From positions 1-64,000 of the forward strand of contig NZ_JAATOM010000015.1 of assembly GCF_019207085.1 (NCBI RefSeq): a stretch of 64,000 nt of DNA, read 5' to 3'. The DNA is from Variovorax sp. dw_308. GTDB taxonomy: Bacteria > Pseudomonadota > Gammaproteobacteria > Burkholderiales > Burkholderiaceae_C. Both the position numbers and the translations under genes were made by a program. A model generated the notes under the pieces. It saw nothing but the letters and a program-made list of their open reading frames with translations. It ran no database searches and was not told the origin of the DNA. Below are positions 62,191 to 64,000 of the stretch, piece after piece (position 1 is the first letter of the stretch; the number at the start of each line of letters is the position of its first letter).

Positions 62191-63312
62191 TCAGGGGCGG
62201 TTCGCCGCCCTGCTTGCGCGGGATTGGCTGCGGACGGCGCCCACCAGCGCCGCGACATGATCGGGTGGCGTGAACTGGCTGATACCGTGGCCGAGGTTGA
62301 AGATGTGCGTCGGCCCGGTCGTGCTGCGATCCGTGTGCGGCATGCCGAAATCCTGCAGGACCTTGGCCACCGCCGCCTCGATTCGGGCGGGCGGCGCGAA
62401 CAGCACATTCGGATCGATATTCCCCTGCAGCGCCTTCGCCTCAGCGCCGCCTTCACCGACGAGCGCGCGTGCGCGGGCCAGGTTCACGGTCCAGTCCAGG
62501 CCCAGTACCTCGCAGTCCAGCCCGCGCATCGCGTCGAGCCATAGGCCGCCGCCCTTGGTAAAGACGATGCGGGGCACGGGTTGGCCATCGACACCGTTGC
62601 GCTTGAGGCCTGCCAGCACGCGTGCCGTGTAGGCAAGGCTGAATTCCTGGAACGCGCCGTCGGCGAGCACGCCACCCCAGCTGTCGAAGACCATCACGGC
62701 TTGCGCGCCGGCATCGATCTGCGCATTGAGGTAGGCCGCAACCGCATCGGCATTCACCGCGAGCAGTTGGTGCATCAGCTCGGGGCGGCTGTACATCAGC
62801 GTCTTGACCAAGCGGTAGTCGCTCGAGCCGGCCCCTTCGACCATGTAGCAGGCGAGGGTCCACGGGCTGCCGGAAAAGCCGATGAGCGGCACGCGCCCGT
62901 CGAGCGCGCGGCGGATCGACGTGACGGCATCGAACACGTACCGCAGCTTGTCGAGGTCCGGCGCCCGGAGCGCCGCGATGGCGGCTTCGTCGCGCAGCGG
63001 CCGGGCGAAGCGCGGGCCCTCGCCGGCTTCGAACGAGAGGCCCAGGCCCATCGCATCCGGCACGGTCAGGATGTCGGAGAAGAGGATGGCTGCATCCAGT
63101 AGCGGAAAGCGCTCCAGCGGCTGCAGCGTGACCTCGGTGGCGTAGTCGACGTTGGTGGCCAGCCCCATGAAGCTGCCGGCCTTGGCCCGCGTGGCCAGGT
63201 ATTCCGGCAGGTAGCGTCCGGCCTGGCGCATGAGCCAGACGGGGGTGTGGTCAGTAGCCTGTCGCCAGCAGGCGCGCAGGAAGGTGTCGTTTTGCAGGGA
63301 GGCGAAAGGCAT
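62191..63312 (-). CDS. hemE: Uroporphyrinogen decarboxylase
   Basis: From the ATG at 63312 (MPFASLQNDTFLRACWRQAT) the protein is 373 residues. HemE signatures are present: PVWLMRQAGRYLPEY near residue 24, ATEVTLQPLERFPLLDAAIL with FSDIL near 58-80, GFSGSPWTLACYMVEG near 145, and the C-terminal IFNLGHGISQFTPPDHV. It removes four carboxyl groups from uroporphyrinogen III to form coproporphyrinogen III in haem synthesis. Conserved Asp of FSDIL and His of LGHG are present. It lies upstream of priA on the same strand, an order common in Burkholderiales. Confidence 0.96.
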   Translation of the reverse strand: MPFASLQNDTFLRACWRQATDHTPVWLMRQAGRYLPEYLATRAKAGSFMGLATNVDYATEVTLQPLERFPLLDAAILFSDILTVPDAMGLGLSFEAGEGPRFARPLRDEAAIAALRAPDLDKLRYVFDAVTSIRRALDGRVPLIGFSGSPWTLACYMVEGAGSSDYRLVKTLMYSRPELMHQLLAVNADAVAAYLNAQIDAGAQAVMVFDSWGGVLADGAFQEFSLAYTARVLAGLKRNGVDGQPVPRIVFTKGGGLWLDAMRGLDCEVLGLDWTVNLARARALVGEGGAEAKALQGNIDPNVLFAPPARIEAAVAKVLQDFGMPHTDRSTTGPTHIFNLGHGISQFTPPDHVAALVGAVRSQSRASRAANRP

Positions 63313-63605
63313 GGCCCCATTGTCGCTGCCGGCCACGCCGGGGCGGATCCAGGTGGCGCAATGCAAGCGGATGCGGCAGAGGCCGCCAGGCCCCGCATCG
63401 CCGGCTCGCGCGAAAAGCCCCCGGTGCTCGCCTACGCGGAACGCCTGTCGGCTTCCCGTGAGGCCAACCCGGACCACGCATCAATCCCTCAGGGCGAGCA
63501 CAGCGAAGCCTGTTCCTGGACACCCGGGGAACCGGCTTTTTGCCGGGCCCCTGGGTGCGCCCCCTTCGGGGGAAGCGCCCGCGGCGCCACGGGGCTGGGC
63601 CTATT
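63313..63605. other. Intergenic gap with hairpins
   Basis: No gene is supported in 293 bases. It contains an imperfect hairpin at 63521-63557 (CACCCGGGGAACCGGC with GCCGGGCCCCTGGGTG, 13 of 16 paired, T-rich loop) and a second short hairpin CCCCCTTCGGGGG at 63560-63572. These lie 30-80 bases downstream of the partial redoxin gene on the minus strand and may terminate it, or be members of a GC-rich intergenic repeat. Confidence 0.5.
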
Positions 63606-64000
63606 TCATGCCTTGTATTTCACCGAACAGCCATAAGCCCGGGTCGCCGCGGCCGAGATCGGTTTTCCGCCGAAGGCCTCGCCGAGCGCCTGGTTCACGT
63701 AGTTGGTGGCGTGCGCGATATCGTCCGCACGCGACGACGCGATGCTGTCGATGCCGCCCGCATAGACGAGCACGCCCTTGGGATCGATGATGAACAGGTG
63801 CGGCGTCGTGCGAGCGCCATAGGCCTGGCCGATCACGCCGTCCTCGTCCATCAACACGGCGGTGGGCGCGGCGCCCTGGTCCTTCATCCATTTGTCGAGC
63901 GCGGCCGGTTTCAGGTAGTCGCTGGCGGCGCGCTCGGTCGAGTTGACGGAAAGCCAGACCGCCCCCTTGGCCGTCGCCGCCTTCTGCGTGGCCGGCATGT
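63606..64000 (-). CDS. Redoxin / AhpC-TSA-type protein (5' end beyond window)
   Basis: The minus-strand frame is open to the window edge and ends at 63606; about 131 codons are visible. It reads GAVWLSVNSTERAASDYLKP, then PTAVLMDEDGVIGQAYGART and TTPHLFIIDPKGVLVYAGGI, ending YGCSVKYKA. TTPHLFIIDP with its cis-Pro is the thioredoxin-fold signature of the TlpA/AhpC-TSA 'redoxin' family, which usually has its active-site Cys in a GCPFV motif N-terminal of the visible part. A C-terminal CSVKY is also family-typical. Role: thiol-based peroxide or disulfide chemistry, details not visible. Confidence 0.82.
   Translation of the reverse strand, partial: MPATQKAATAKGAVWLSVNSTERAASDYLKPAALDKWMKDQGAAPTAVLMDEDGVIGQAYGARTTPHLFIIDPKGVLVYAGGIDSIASSRADDIAHATNYVNQALGEAFGGKPISAAATRAYGCSVKYKA

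Overview
The window is GC-rich DNA with densely packed genes, many joined by ATGA or GTGA overlaps. Gene content (betaproteobacterial paa layout with a TetR-type PaaR, hemE-priA, rep, branched-chain-type ABC transporters) suggests a Burkholderiales chromosome, most likely Comamonadaceae such as Variovorax. The genus is an inference; no rRNA or other marker gene is present.

Region 1 (1-11.3 kb) is the integrase end of an integrated phage or phage-satellite-like element. Everything is on the minus strand: P4-type integrase, an unknown protein, AlpA regulator, TOPRIM primase, DUF3987 protein, TubC-docking-like protein, Cys-rich protein, HNH nuclease, five unknown small proteins, then a lambda-type tail tape-measure protein that runs off the left edge. 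No terminase, portal or capsid gene lies between the replication genes and the tape measure. Heptamer iterons sit in the 3' part of the DUF3987 gene, and a 13-16 bp motif recurs three times in intergenic gaps. Next to the integrase is a frameshifted relic of an arylsulfatase 3' end.

Region 2 (11.8-26.9 kb) is a phenylacetate catabolic cluster: paaR-paaY on the minus strand, and paaG-I-K-A-B-C-D-E, a four-gene branched-chain-type ABC importer (with a LivM-LivG fusion) and paaZ on the plus strand. A TetR-type palindrome lies inside the spacer of the paaY promoter. PaaK activates phenylacetate, PaaABC(D)E epoxidises the CoA ester, PaaG isomerises it to the oxepin, and PaaZ opens and oxidises the ring; PaaI and PaaY are protective thioesterases.

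Region 3 (27.3-49.6 kb) is the most unusual part. It holds a PLD-family lipoprotein and a CRP-like regulator sharing a TGTGA-N6-TCACA site; two paralogous large flavoproteins around an acetoacetate-decarboxylase-like protein; and three large class III nucleotidyl cyclase / ATPase / TPR proteins. One has the two-cyclase-domain architecture of mammalian soluble adenylyl cyclase and is translationally coupled to a flavoprotein gene. A three-TM cyclic-nucleotide-binding (Popeye-like) protein, a redoxin, a BBE-type flavoprotein and a DUF4242 protein complete it. The cyclases differ at purine-selecting residues, so the block may be a local cyclic-nucleotide signalling neighbourhood.

Region 4 (49.7-64 kb) is mostly housekeeping or envelope genes: pldA, a small secreted protein and rep in an overlapping operon; a periplasmic ClpP-fold protein lacking its serine; a transmembrane Ser/Thr kinase coupled to an OmpA-like lipoprotein; priA; hemE; and a partial redoxin. 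The priA-hemE gap is AT-rich with three DnaA-box matches. Several dispersed structured intergenic repeats are also described.
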